Notes: a model not told the origin generated them from the letters alone. A DNA stretch of 64,000 bases from Cymbomonas tetramitiformis (GCA_001247695.2 LGRX02030310.1:124001-188000), one strand, 5' to 3'; numbered from the stretch's first letter, positions 48,284 through 58,034 are shown. A program made the numbers and translations.

Positions 48284-48461
48284 AGAAATCCTGATGTGAA
48301 TTAATAAGAAGCCTTAGACGCGAAGTTCGAACTATTACCGGTCGTATTGGAAATCACGTTTGAATCGAAGCGTGGTCGAGTATCAGCCGCAGGTGAATTC
48401 AGGCGTGTGTCCTGTAAATGCCCACCAGCGCCGCACGGAAACAATCGTATGGCAAAAGTTT

Positions 48462-48510
48462 TTTGCGCGCGCGCGAAGCGTCAGGGGTGGGAGTGCCTCG
48501 CGCGCGCGCT
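48462..48510. repeat. CG hairpin element, copy 5
   Basis: TTTTTTGCGCGCGCGCGAAGC, a G-rich loop, then CCTCGCGCGCGCGC. It lies about 30 bases upstream of the TATA box at 48542, so it may also be part of a promoter. Confidence 0.8.
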
Positions 48511-48541
48511 AATATGGTTGACTCTTCGCATGTCTGAATGG

Positions 48542-48549
48542 TATAAATA
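48542..48549 (+). promoter_or_regulatory. TATA box
   Basis: TATAAATA 60 bases before the ATG at 48602; it lies inside the longer open frame and so excludes the upstream ATG codons. Confidence 0.65.
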
Positions 48550-48601
48550 CCCGGGCGCTCCGAAAATTGATGGTGCCTTTCTCGACGTACACCGGCTGGT
48601 C

Positions 48602-50011
48602 ATGGATGAACCTCTGTGCACGAATCTGAATACCGCGTCCTGCAAGGATCTCGTGAACGCAAATAGATGCACGCTTCTGCACAATTTAAACGACGAAACA
48701 TCAAATTACTGCGTGAAAAAGGATGAGAACGAACATCAGTGCAGCGTGTGTTCGAGCTCGACGGGGCCTTTCTACACTCACTCGGTGAACGGTGCCTACG
48801 ACGGGTCGCACGATGTGCGGTTTCACTTGATGTGCGCGTCTTGCATGAAGCAGTTGTCGATCGCGAACATAGCCGACCGGTTGCAATATTCTGACAGAGC
48901 GCACAAAGAGGACTTTTACGAACGTTCCTATACATGCGGCATCTGCAGACTGGAGATTCAGCTCGACGATACTGTTTTTGAAGATCTGTATCCCAAAGCC
49001 GACCGCGGTGCGTTCTTCGACGTGACGCTGGGAAAGATCTTGTGTAAACGGATCTTAGACAATGCGATGGAGCTTGAGCAAGACTTGCAAGCAATCGGGA
49101 GCGAAGACGAGGAAGCAATGCTGGCCTTCTTTTACGCCAACCACGCCTTGAATATGCAGCTTGGCGCTTGGTACGGTTATCTGAGGGCACTGCAAAGCTT
49201 AGGTCCGGCAATCGTCGTAAAAGGTAAAAGTCTGGAAAACATCATTCCGAAATCCGTTCAGTCAGCGATCGATCTCGCTAATGCGCTCACACAACAAGAT
49301 GCGACCGTTGACCTGTTTGACCTTGCACACGAAGCGCTTTGGAGTAATGGTCCATCTAGACTGAGCGTGTTTCTCAACGTGGAAAGACTGGCCAAGGTCG
49401 AAGGATACGACAACGTGAAGTGCGGTAAGCCGAGCAGAAAAATATCGTTGGAGGAATTGTGCGCGACCCCCAAGTATGCAGTGTGCGTAGATGAGTTTAG
49501 CCCGCTTACATTTGGATATCGAGACGCGTGCAAATTCAAACTGAAAAAAAGGATGCCGAATACGAATGATGAGTATGTCGTGATCGACGAACGCGTCAGG
49601 AGCTGCACCCTGAGTATCGAGCATCTGTCGTGCGAACTCGTACGGATCGACGAAGACAGATACGAGACGCGCGACACATGCGCTATCACGATAAAGCTAA
49701 CCGATAAGCTCAAAAATAAGAGGGGCGATAAAGAAAACTTCACGCAGCGACGCTTTATTGCGCAGAAGCACGACTTCACGTCCGGCAATACGTACTGTGT
49801 CGGATTGGTAATGAGCGACGAGGGAACTCCTATCGACATAAGCATTCAGACCGTCTCCGCAACGCGAGGCGTGTCGAATCCGGATTTTATTGCGGCGCTG
49901 CATTTTAACAAGCACATGGACCGCATAGCTCCCTACACTTGGATAGGTTTCGCACCTCCCGGCTTTGAGCCCGATAGCTACAATTATATGTTGCCACTGT
50001 TACAATCATAG
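48602..50011 (+). CDS. RING-like zinc protein, shorter paralogue of 44216
   Basis: 469 residues from ATG 48602; the frame is open to 48347 but passes through a CG hairpin and a TATA box, so that part is upstream DNA. The Cys/His order CSVC, HLMCASC, YTCGIC spans about residues 40-120 and fits a RING-like zinc module. WYGYLRALQSL follows, then beta-rich sequence to IAPYTWIGFAPPGF, near the C-terminus. All of these match the protein at 44216. Likely the same kind of zinc-dependent adaptor or ligase; the product it acts on is unknown. Flanked by two TTAA elements. Confidence 0.75.
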   Translation: MDEPLCTNLNTASCKDLVNANRCTLLHNLNDETSNYCVKKDENEHQCSVCSSSTGPFYTHSVNGAYDGSHDVRFHLMCASCMKQLSIANIADRLQYSDRAHKEDFYERSYTCGICRLEIQLDDTVFEDLYPKADRGAFFDVTLGKILCKRILDNAMELEQDLQAIGSEDEEAMLAFFYANHALNMQLGAWYGYLRALQSLGPAIVVKGKSLENIIPKSVQSAIDLANALTQQDATVDLFDLAHEALWSNGPSRLSVFLNVERLAKVEGYDNVKCGKPSRKISLEELCATPKYAVCVDEFSPLTFGYRDACKFKLKKRMPNTNDEYVVIDERVRSCTLSIEHLSCELVRIDEDRYETRDTCAITIKLTDKLKNKRGDKENFTQRRFIAQKHDFTSGNTYCVGLVMSDEGTPIDISIQTVSATRGVSNPDFIAALHFNKHMDRIAPYTWIGFAPPGFEPDSYNYMLPLLQS

Positions 50012-50078
50012 AGAGATCCTTGACACAACTTCAGCAATATCTGTGGCTTTTCTGGTTTCTGGGTCGAAGACAGAACGT

Positions 50079-50241
50079 TTAAGAGTCAGTTTTCGTAAGG
50101 GGTCGGAGTTTGTAGGTTTGTTTTGGCAGCGATAATTTGCAGGTTACATTGTTAACACATGATAACGATATTATAATTAATACAAAGAGTGTGGAGATCA
50201 CTTCCACAAAATTCCCACATCTACCGAAAATCAACTCTTAA
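50079..50241 (+). mobile_element. 163-bp TTAA element, intact copy
   Basis: Plus orientation, both TTAA ends present, 68 bases after the stop at 50011. Confidence 0.85.
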
Positions 50242-50625
50242 AGTGCTGCTTGGTTTACATGCACTCATGACTGACATTATACGCAAGGGTACATACGAGA
50301 ACAATCGCTGAGTATAACCTCTTTCATCTTTTCTCTACGTCCCTTGATCGGACGTTGTTAGAAAAACCGGACGGTCACGATCGAAGTTGTGGGTATGATT
50401 GCCAATCTTTCCTCCCTTAAAACTGCGAAGCCGCGAGCTACGAGTTCGTTCCCACACCCGCCGTAAGAAATCACTCCCCAGAATGCCATTTACTACCACC
50501 GCTCGATCCGTCCGACGCGCTGCTCTCTCTTGTTTATACTGCCTTTAAATGCTTGTAAAAGTGTCTCACATGGATCGACCTTGCATGTCTTCCACGGTAT
50601 TGAACACGGTTGAAGGTAAACGCTG
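50242..50625. other. Intergenic gap
   Basis: No supported gene. A minus-strand frame (50493-50708) has no ATG at its start. A short CCCACACCCGCCGTAAG near 50451 is a fragment-like match to the TTAA element. Confidence 0.4.
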
Positions 50626-50633
50626 TATAAATA
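50626..50633 (+). promoter_or_regulatory. TATA box
   Basis: TATAAATA 111 bases before the ATG at 50744. Confidence 0.5.
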
Positions 50634-50743
50634 TACATCCTGCGAAAGATAGATTACCACGTAAAAAGCCCATACAATTCGGGAAAGAGCGCATTGTTTA
50701 TTTTTCAACTATACGATTGTTGTGATATCCTAGCACAGTCGGT

Positions 50744-51220
50744 ATGTCTATGTCACTTTTACATGTACCCAAAAGACCTCGTTCACCTCACAAAGCTGAA
50801 CTTGTAAAACAAATAGTGGGACCACGTGCGCTCAACAAAAAAAAACGTAAGAAAATGGTGATAAACACGCTTCCGAAAATATTCACCGAAAAGCAGTTGC
50901 TCAGTATAAAGAGACGTCTTATGTATTTGCGGGAACACGTGAATCCGGAAAGTTGTTCCCAAGGACTCGCTTTCACAATCCCATTTGAGCAGAACAATCG
51001 CATCCAAGAAGAAATCAAACACGCGATCCAAGAGCAAGGAATCCAAATAGAGTCATTCGCATTTCACGAAAACGTGAGCGACGACGAAGCGGAGATCGGC
51101 AGTGACACAGGTTCAAACGGATCCGAAATGAGATTACGGGAGCAAGATTTGGACCCGCAAGCATGGGACGACGACCAAAGTGACTTCGTGGTGGATCAGC
51201 TCGCAGAATTCAGAATATGA
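50744..51220 (+). CDS. Small nuclear-type protein with basic and acidic ends
   Basis: 158 residues. A strongly basic cluster NKKKRKK at residues 31-37 is a good nuclear localisation signal; the C-terminal third is acidic (DDEAEIGSD, WDDDQSDF). The middle is helical. No enzyme motif. Likely a DNA-associated or regulatory protein in the nucleus; unnamed. Confidence 0.6.
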   Translation: MSMSLLHVPKRPRSPHKAELVKQIVGPRALNKKKRKKMVINTLPKIFTEKQLLSIKRRLMYLREHVNPESCSQGLAFTIPFEQNNRIQEEIKHAIQEQGIQIESFAFHENVSDDEAEIGSDTGSNGSEMRLREQDLDPQAWDDDQSDFVVDQLAEFRI

Positions 51221-51651
51221 TAAAACGTTCTTACATTCCTCGGTACGAGGTCTACAAAACCAAAACCTACTGACGAAGAACCGGTACAAAGTGACTTCGT
51301 CGTGTATGCCTAGTGGGAAGAGAAAATTTCAGACTCTTCCGTCCTAATCCTATGAATCGCCTCGATACATTCATCGGGAGGCAGAGCGCTATATCGCGGC
51401 GTGCGCAGGAGCGTTTCAAATAGGGTCATGCGCGTCTTTTCCTGTTGGGACACAAAACCTATGTTATAATCGTAATTTGTAGCGAGACGTGCATTTGTGG
51501 ATATCTTTTCAAGTCAAAAATACTTTTTAGAGCGCTTCTTGATTTACGGACTAAGCACTTCGCTCGTCTTTGTTACGTGTTGTGCGCGCAAACTGTTTAA
51601 AGCATACGATATGGCTCGCAGTTAATTACGTGCAAAACAACAAGATGTAAA
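51221..51651. other. Intergenic gap
   Basis: 430 bases with no supported frame, no TTAA element, no hairpin. Confidence 0.4.
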
Positions 51652-51659
51652 TATAAATA
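51652..51659 (+). promoter_or_regulatory. TATA box
   Basis: TATAAATA 78 bases before the ATG at 51737. Confidence 0.6.
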
Positions 51660-51736
51660 CGTATAAGGAGTACTGTTTTGTCAACCCCATCAATAGAGCT
51701 TTCTGCTTGTGTCATTTTGTTTGTTTTTTTGCCAAA

Positions 51737-53629
51737 ATGGAGTCCGATAGGAAAGGCATATTCTCAATTTTACCCATATTTAAAAGGAATAAAAATCCAC
51801 CGCCGCCGAAGACCATAGAGCAAAGCTCTTACCTACAGATTTTTCATACTACTCAAAAAATATATGAACAACTAATTATAGATCCTCAAGGGCTCAAATT
51901 GATCGCTGATAAGATCAGAATGATAAAAGAGACAATTTTTAACATTGTAAAGGAATTTGACAAGTACTCCGGCCCTGAGGACGATGCGGCTTTCGTGAGT
52001 AACGCTCAATACACTTTGGATCAATTAAGATACCTGACACGGGTTATTATAGAAATAAATCGAAATACCTATTCCGAGAGCATGATAGCAGAACTGGAAA
52101 AGGCGTTGCGCGAATGTCACGAAAAAAAGAAGGATTGCGATCAACTATTACAGAAAGAATGCCAAAATATTCTGAATTCGCGCTTGGAGGAGGTGGACGT
52201 ACGAAACGAGCTAAATAAGGCCTACGCTGATGGTCAAGAGATGTACAATCTTGGGAAAGGAGGAACTCTTTTGACAGATATAAAATTGATTCTTACGTAC
52301 ACCGGTACGTCACTTCTATTGTGCTACTGCTCCTACGATAATATCTTTCCCAACGCCTACAATCCTATAAAAAGCGGGCTAGCTGACATCAAAGATAGAT
52401 TGATGAAGGACCGCGAGCAGTCAAAGTCTATTACAGAATGGATAGCTTACGGCAAAGAATTTATCTTCCCCAAGCGAGACGAAAACATGGAATACGTAGA
52501 AGGACTTGCCAGAGAAGGTGCAAACGCAGCGGATCTCTTCACGAATCCGGCCACAGGCATCATCAATTTATGGAAGTATGAGCTTATTCACGAGGTGCTG
52601 ACCACTACAGAAGAAATCGAACAAAAAGAAATGGAGGTGTCGATGTGTATGGACATTGTCGTATTACGCTGTCTTCGAAAAATAAAAGAATTAATATACG
52701 AAGATGCTCTTCCCACCATCATCGAAGGAATGTTAAATTCAATGCCTGAATTGAAAAAGGATGTGCAAGAACAAGCCAATATTCTTTCTGAGGCTCGTGG
52801 CGCGGGCGCACTGGGAGAAGTTCAAGAAACAATGCTCAATGGGACACGAGTACCAGCAGGTCTGAGAACTTCTGAGGTACAACATTTTCAAGGAATTAGA
52901 CCGCAGCATATGAACGCACCAGCAGCATATATATATGACCAAATGAAAGACATTTTTGGATGCGACGCGTGGAAGCATGTGTCGAAACACGGAGTTGGCG
53001 TCAGTTCGCGGCTCAGCGAATTATATTGCCGCTTCACAATTCCGCATGCCAAACAAGAGGCGGATTTCAAAGTAAGTTATGAGTTGCGCTACACCACTCC
53101 CGAAAATATCCGTGATTTTATAATGGAGGAGCGCGATGGAAGCGCAAAATCTTTCGGAGATCGTGTGATGGAACATCACGACCGTGAAGACGAATTGGAT
53201 CATAATGCAGGGTTCAAAGATCTAAAAGTCACCTATCTTCAAATGCAGCTGCGAAATGTTGGCATTCCGAGTGGAAAAACCAAAGCCAATTGTGTCTTAA
53301 AATTAGTCCAGTACTACGATCATGTGCAAATGTTCTTACAGATGCGCGCCGTTTCCTTCAAAGTGATCGATGACAAGAAGACTCATACTATAGGAGACTG
53401 GTTTGACCAGATGGAATATTATAAGGGGTCGCTGCCATCAGAATATATGAAATCTGACGAATGCATTGACAGGATGCATGCTATATTCAAGGCATGGAAT
53501 ACGAACGTAGATGAAAACGATATCTACAAACAAGAAGACAAAGTTTTCAACAAAAGAAACGAAACTCTGGAAACGCGCGTTTCAAAAGCATACACTAAGA
53601 TGAAAAAATGGCAATCTGGAAGGAAATAG
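51737..53629 (+). CDS. Coiled-coil protein with a hydrophobic segment and a C-terminal SAP motif
   Basis: 630 residues from ATG 51737 (context CAAAATGG); the frame begins ten codons earlier at TTG. Mostly charged helices, with one hydrophobic stretch near residues 185-205 (LILTYTGTSLLLCYC) that may cross or sit on a membrane. A SAP-like motif at about residues 495-530 (VTYLQMQLRNVGIPSGKTKA) has the Leu/Gly/Lys pattern of this DNA-binding helix pair. AT-richer codon use than in most of the window. Perhaps a scaffold between DNA and a membrane or virion; function inferred from motifs only. Confidence 0.7.
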   Translation: MESDRKGIFSILPIFKRNKNPPPPKTIEQSSYLQIFHTTQKIYEQLIIDPQGLKLIADKIRMIKETIFNIVKEFDKYSGPEDDAAFVSNAQYTLDQLRYLTRVIIEINRNTYSESMIAELEKALRECHEKKKDCDQLLQKECQNILNSRLEEVDVRNELNKAYADGQEMYNLGKGGTLLTDIKLILTYTGTSLLLCYCSYDNIFPNAYNPIKSGLADIKDRLMKDREQSKSITEWIAYGKEFIFPKRDENMEYVEGLAREGANAADLFTNPATGIINLWKYELIHEVLTTTEEIEQKEMEVSMCMDIVVLRCLRKIKELIYEDALPTIIEGMLNSMPELKKDVQEQANILSEARGAGALGEVQETMLNGTRVPAGLRTSEVQHFQGIRPQHMNAPAAYIYDQMKDIFGCDAWKHVSKHGVGVSSRLSELYCRFTIPHAKQEADFKVSYELRYTTPENIRDFIMEERDGSAKSFGDRVMEHHDREDELDHNAGFKDLKVTYLQMQLRNVGIPSGKTKANCVLKLVQYYDHVQMFLQMRAVSFKVIDDKKTHTIGDWFDQMEYYKGSLPSEYMKSDECIDRMHAIFKAWNTNVDENDIYKQEDKVFNKRNETLETRVSKAYTKMKKWQSGRK

Positions 53630-53709
53630 ATTTTTTTACTGCCCATATTGAGAAGGATGTACACCTAAATTGTACAAATCATGTAAATGTGAATTTTAGA
53701 AGGTCATGA

Positions 53710-53717
53710 TATAAATA
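53710..53717 (+). promoter_or_regulatory. TATA box
   Basis: TATAAATA 163 bases before the ATG at 53881. Confidence 0.45.
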
Positions 53718-53759
53718 CAAGTTTGAGTGCTTTCTTCTTAAAAAGACAGTACGTGGTGC

Positions 53760-53906
53760 ATGCATTGTGTTTTTCGTCCATCTTTTCATTCACATTTTGA
53801 AGTTTACAAATTAGATCTGCATACAATCCCGACCATCGAAAAGGTCCATAAACAATATTCTACCGACTTAACGATCGAGTATGAGTTGCGAAGTGGAAAC
53901 TTTTGA
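53760..53906 (+). CDS. Possible 48-codon upstream frame
   Basis: An ATG frame between the TATA box and the gene at 53881, overlapping its first codons in another frame. It could regulate that gene by diverting ribosomes or be chance; I give it low weight. Confidence 0.2.
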   Translation: MHCVFRPSFHSHFEVYKLDLHTIPTIEKVHKQYSTDLTIEYELRSGNF

Positions 53907-55449
53907 TAGCACTTTGAAATTCGTTAACAGGACGAAGATATGTACAACGAGGATGCCCACCAATGGGACAAACATCGCATCAGATGTACATAACGAAAGC
54001 GCGTCACCGTCAAGAGAAAAACAAAAGATAATACAATCGTATGCGAAAGAAGTAATCGAAGGGGTATCGGAGAAAGCCAAGATAAATATGTTAAAAGTAT
54101 CCGATAACCACTTGTATGATGGGATGATCAAAACGCTCGTTAACACAGATGATGTGGATCAAATCGAGGAACTTTCGGATAAATCGAGCCTGAAAAGCGT
54201 GCTAACGACGCATTTGCCAGATGTGATCACAAAAATTTACAAAGACTACGATATCAAGAATAACAGCGAAGCGGTTGCGCAATGCGCGGAGGAGGTCGAT
54301 GACTGCTTTCAGAACATTATGCATCATATGGCAGAAACCGGAACGGTTCCAACCGAAGTGGATCAAGAGCAATTAAACAAATCTTTGCTAAAACTCCGCC
54401 AACAAATGCGTCACGAAGTGGTGTCAAGAAAGCTGCGATACGAAACAGCTAAGTCAGATTTGAAAGCGTGTACGCGATCGGTACAACTATGCGAGGATTT
54501 CAAAGCAAACCCAAATATCAGCAAATGGGAGAAAGAGGAATACTGCCAAGTCTACGTCACCGAAGAAATCGCGTCGAGGATCGCGAAAGAAAAGCAAAAA
54601 GGATATCAGTCGCAAGAATGGAAACGAGCTATCTCAGAAAGAGCTATGGACATTACGAGAACTTTGTCATCGTGGTCGATGATGATATACTTTGCCAGCA
54701 ATGTCATGGACACGGCGATCAGTCTGATGAAAACAGATAAAAGTTACTTGGCAATAGCTATGGGTATGATACAGCAACTATGTGGGGTGCAGACAGCGGT
54801 TAAAGCTTACGAGGGTTGGTTGAATAACACATTCTATGAATGGGTGGGCAAATACCTTCACGGTAACGGAAATGGAGCTTCTGACTATATGACAGCATTC
54901 ATTGCCATGTTTGGTGTGATGGCGGGTATCAATAAGGCCATAGAGTTGTACCACCAAGAGCTAGGTTTCTTTACCAAAACACAGCGAATTTTAAAAGCTG
55001 CTGTCGTCGGTGGTTTGGATCCGACCATTAATTTGCATCGCGACGCACGCAGGAAGTGCATTGCGCGCAGATCAGCAGGTTGGGTTAGATATATGACTCT
55101 GATATTGTCCGCCGTGAAACTTTTGGTCTATTTTGTTCCTGGTTGGGCAGTTCTTAAAAAAATCATCGGTATGATACAGATGATAGTGTTTTTGATTGCA
55201 CAGTTCACCGGATTTACTGAAAATCGTCGGATTCGGACCCAACAAACGTTGGAATTAGCAAAGCTGATAAACCAATCAAAGAAAGATATTCAAGAGAGTA
55301 AAAAGGGTTCGAATCAAATAAGGAATAAAGAATTTGAAACAAAAGCGACGAATATTTTACTAGAAAAGGACGCGTATATTTCAAAGAATGACTTGGAGTA
55401 CTACGAGAATAAACCGGAAGAGAAAGCACGCATACAAGACGTGAGCTGA
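53881..55449 (+). CDS. Multi-pass membrane protein with coiled-coil ends
   Basis: 522 residues. The N-terminal half (1-250) is charged and helical; hydrophobic helices follow at about 260-285 (SMMIYFASNVMDTAI), 295-310, 335-355 (AFIAMFGVMAGI) and 400-445 (LILSAVKLLVYFVPG and IIGMIQMIVFLIAQF). The C-terminus is Lys/Glu-rich and helical. No signal peptide; insertion would be by internal segments. Together with 51737 it forms an AT-richer pair. Likely a virion or host-membrane protein, unrecognised. Confidence 0.7.
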   Translation: MSCEVETFDSTLKFVNRTKICTTRMPTNGTNIASDVHNESASPSREKQKIIQSYAKEVIEGVSEKAKINMLKVSDNHLYDGMIKTLVNTDDVDQIEELSDKSSLKSVLTTHLPDVITKIYKDYDIKNNSEAVAQCAEEVDDCFQNIMHHMAETGTVPTEVDQEQLNKSLLKLRQQMRHEVVSRKLRYETAKSDLKACTRSVQLCEDFKANPNISKWEKEEYCQVYVTEEIASRIAKEKQKGYQSQEWKRAISERAMDITRTLSSWSMMIYFASNVMDTAISLMKTDKSYLAIAMGMIQQLCGVQTAVKAYEGWLNNTFYEWVGKYLHGNGNGASDYMTAFIAMFGVMAGINKAIELYHQELGFFTKTQRILKAAVVGGLDPTINLHRDARRKCIARRSAGWVRYMTLILSAVKLLVYFVPGWAVLKKIIGMIQMIVFLIAQFTGFTENRRIRTQQTLELAKLINQSKKDIQESKKGSNQIRNKEFETKATNILLEKDAYISKNDLEYYENKPEEKARIQDVS

Positions 55450-55786
55450 TGTCACGAGGGCAAAGTAGCGCAAAAGAATGGTTTTACGCAGTTGTATACC
55501 GCAAGGCGTTAAAAGCGGACGATTGATCAAAGCTTGCGACACGTCCTCGATTGCTCCGAAGAAAATAGTCGTGCCAGCACAACTAATTTATGACTGCTAA
55601 AATGTAGGAAATGTCATTTACGGATAGAATTTGATGAAAAATGCGCAGGCATTACTGTTGCAGTTCACTCGTGAGAACATACTAAGACTCATCAGTTCAA
55701 ATAGATGTTGATACATAAAAATAATATTGTGTGTTTCATCATCATTCTCGTGACTGGTACTTGCGAGCCCCGGACGTCCTGTGCGC
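55450..55786. other. Intergenic gap
   Basis: 337 bases, AT-rich, no supported gene. Confidence 0.4.
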
Positions 55787-56635
55787 CTAGTCAAGAAGAG
55801 CCAACCGATGGCCGCATTGGTGCCTGTGCTGCGACTTCCAATCCCTGCGCTGGCAGGCTTCCGAGCAATACGCCACGAGGCGACACGCGCCGCAGAGCTT
55901 CCGAGGCAGTTCCCCGTCTGATCTTGTCACCAGGCGCAAACAGCCGCCGCAATATGCTCGTATCGTCGCGAATCTGCGCCACGCCGCGAGCATGCCGCGA
56001 ATCCTGCGAGTTCTCAAAGCCTTCAGGCAGATTTCGCCTCGCTGCTCCAAAAGATAGTCGACCACCTCGTCGTGGCCGCGTATACTGGCCACACGCAGAG
56101 CCGTGTGATGACCTGTCGCGATCGTCTCCTCGATCAGATCGGTCGGCCCTCGCTCTATCAAAAATTTGACCATTTCAAGTTGACCGGTGCCAGCGGCGAT
56201 GTGCAGCACGTTTACGCCCGTGGCCTCGTCCTTCCATTCCAGACCTTTGTCTATCTCGTCCTTCCATCTCACGCGCATCGCGCGCCTCTCCACCTCGTCC
56301 CGAAGGAACGCGACCACTTCGACGTGTCCGTTCTCCTTCGCCACCTGTAAGGCCGTACACCCTTCTTTGTTCCTCTCGTTCAACAAGTAGTCCGGCGCCA
56401 CCCCTAGTATGGCCTTAACCTGTACAAGTTTTCCCAGAGAGGCGAAGGCGTGCAAGATGGTGTATCCGTTCTCGTACTTCAGGAACTTGGTTTGCTCATT
56501 CTCATACTTCAGGAACATGGGATACATCTTAACGAGGGCGAGCATCGACTCGTGCTCGGAATCCGCGTGCGACATCTTATTAGTGGCTTTTGGACATTTC
56601 TTCGCAGATACGGAGGTTTCTGCCTGATAACTCAT
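55787..56635 (-). CDS. Ankyrin-repeat protein with C-terminal MYND finger
   Basis: 282 residues from ATG 56635 (the frame extends to TTG 56698). Ankyrin units at about residues 50-215 (GYTILHAFASLGKLVQV, EGCTALQVAKENGHVEV, GVNVLHIAAGTGQLEM, HTALRVASIRGHDEV). MYND finger at 229-271 (CGGC, CGAC, YCSEACQRRDW). Ankyrins bind partner proteins and the MYND binds Pro-rich peptides, so this is likely a host-targeting adaptor. A short in-frame duplication gives FLKYEN twice before the first repeat. No TATA; a TCGATCGA lies 152 bases upstream. Confidence 0.85.
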   Translation of the reverse strand: MSYQAETSVSAKKCPKATNKMSHADSEHESMLALVKMYPMFLKYENEQTKFLKYENGYTILHAFASLGKLVQVKAILGVAPDYLLNERNKEGCTALQVAKENGHVEVVAFLRDEVERRAMRVRWKDEIDKGLEWKDEATGVNVLHIAAGTGQLEMVKFLIERGPTDLIEETIATGHHTALRVASIRGHDEVVDYLLEQRGEICLKALRTRRIRGMLAAWRRFATIRAYCGGCLRLVTRSDGELPRKLCGACRLVAYCSEACQRRDWKSQHRHQCGHRLALLD

Positions 56636-56786
56636 CAGCTTCGCTTGAAAACGTATTCTTATCAAACTGATTCCGAGAGTACAAACTCGTCGAGACAACA
56701 GTTCTTATTGAAAACTGTCTGGGTGGTGACGGCTTTTTAATTGTGTCGACCAAAGTCGAGCGATCATTCCGTCGCGGTGTCGAAGT

Positions 56787-56794
56787 TCGATCGA
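56787..56794 (-). promoter_or_regulatory. TCGATCGA motif
   Basis: 152 bases upstream of the ATG at 56635. Confidence 0.4.
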
Positions 56795-57082
56795 CACCCG
56801 TCCGATTGAACGATTCTCGCAAACGGGTCAATCTCCGTCGTTGGATCTTGCACGGGACCGGTCGGAGGAGTTACATGGGAGGTGCAGCTACATATAGAGA
56901 CTCGCCATCTTTTTACTGCGTCCGTCATGGATGCGTCAGTCATGGATGGTGTGTTTGTGCACGATCGCGCGAGCTAACCGACACCGACCCGCCTCCCCTA
57001 AGAGGTGATTTTTGGTGGACCTTGCAAAACGAAACGCGCTTTGCACGAGCTCTTCAAAAAGGATTATTGTCTCGTGCACAAT

Positions 57083-57133
57083 TTCCGCGCGCGCGCGAGA
57101 CACCCCCCCCCCCTATGCTTCGCGCGCGCGAAA
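57083..57133. repeat. CG hairpin element, copy 6
   Basis: Inverse orientation: (CG)n, GAGACA, a run of about ten C, TATGCTTC, (CG)n. 81 bases from the worn TTAA element. Confidence 0.8.
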
Positions 57134-57213
57134 GTTTTTGTATCCTTCGAGAAGGTGAAGATTTTGGCGAAACATCGCCTCGGTGTGCCCGCATTGGGAG
57201 CACAAAAATCAAG

Positions 57214-57381
57214 TCTCGAGAGTAAAACTTTCGGTAGGCGTAGGACTTTTAGACAAGCGATACCACCACTCTTTACACCAATTACGATATTATTATTCTG
57301 ATGTGTTGCCAATGCAATCTTCGAGGTCTCACTGGCAAAACAGACCTACAAAATCCTACCCCTTACAAAAGTTTAGTCTTA
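57214..57381 (-). repeat. Worn TTAA element
   Basis: Minus orientation; ACTTTCGGTAGGCGTAGG at the left, CAGACCTACAAAATCCTACC near the right. Both ends are degraded. Confidence 0.55.
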
Positions 57382-58034
57382 CTCTTCACATGGATTATAA
57401 CAACAATTTTCCTTAATAATTGTTTAAGACCGCAAATAAGAATACAACTATATCCCGTTGAATGATATCATAGCCATTTGCACTTTCAAGAGTATGACTT
57501 TTTGAGGAGCTGCGATACTCTAAATAGTCGAAAATTTGGCGCCTTACTTGAAATGAGTAATGATGGTTTACCTACCGTTTGCAGTATACTATTCAGCTGT
57601 ACAGCTAGATTCCATGTTGTAGCAGTCAATTTTAATAAGACAACCACAACCTTCTGAAGGGTAAGGTTCACATTGTAGCTGTTTTTTTGTCATTTCACAA
57701 CAATAAGCCACCGCTTCCTGGCAGTAATTCCTAACATAATGCATCTCCATTGACCATCCATATCCGAATATTGGAAGGTACTCATTAATGCTTTTATCTA
57801 ACCGCGAAAGAGATAATGGTCGACCACACTCCTCGGAAATGCGGAAACTACGTTTCACACGTTGGAACAACAAGATACCCGCCTCCTGTGGGACAACTGT
57901 CCGCACTGTTGGGACGAATAGTCTGGAATGAGCTGCGAGTGATCGATCAACACCTGTGCGACAAAGCTGAAGAAAAAAAGATGCGACAAACCAAAACTTT
58001 ATTTCATTGAATCACATCGACACCCCAGCTGCAG

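Larger units (their letters stand above)
56795..58034. other. 1.2-kb region with hairpin, worn element and ambiguous frames
   Basis: A CG hairpin at 57083 and a worn TTAA element at 57214. At 57589-57980 both strands carry open, protein-like frames: the minus one is Cys-rich (YCQEAVAYCCEM) and follows TTTTTTTCTTCAG, which would make a good splice acceptor; the plus one (57816-58010) has an ATG but no promoter. I cannot decide between them. Confidence 0.3.

Noticed and set aside
48347..48601. N-terminal extension of the gene at 48602
   Set aside because: Contains a CG hairpin and a TATA box, both expected upstream of the gene.
56743..57225. 160-codon plus-strand frame
   Set aside because: Runs through a CG hairpin and starts at a non-ATG codon without a promoter.
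57589..57965. Cys-rich minus-strand frame as a 3' exon of the gene at 58035
   Set aside because: Excellent acceptor-like sequence, but no good donor, and the opposite strand has an equally plausible frame using the same poly-A/T run as Lys codons.
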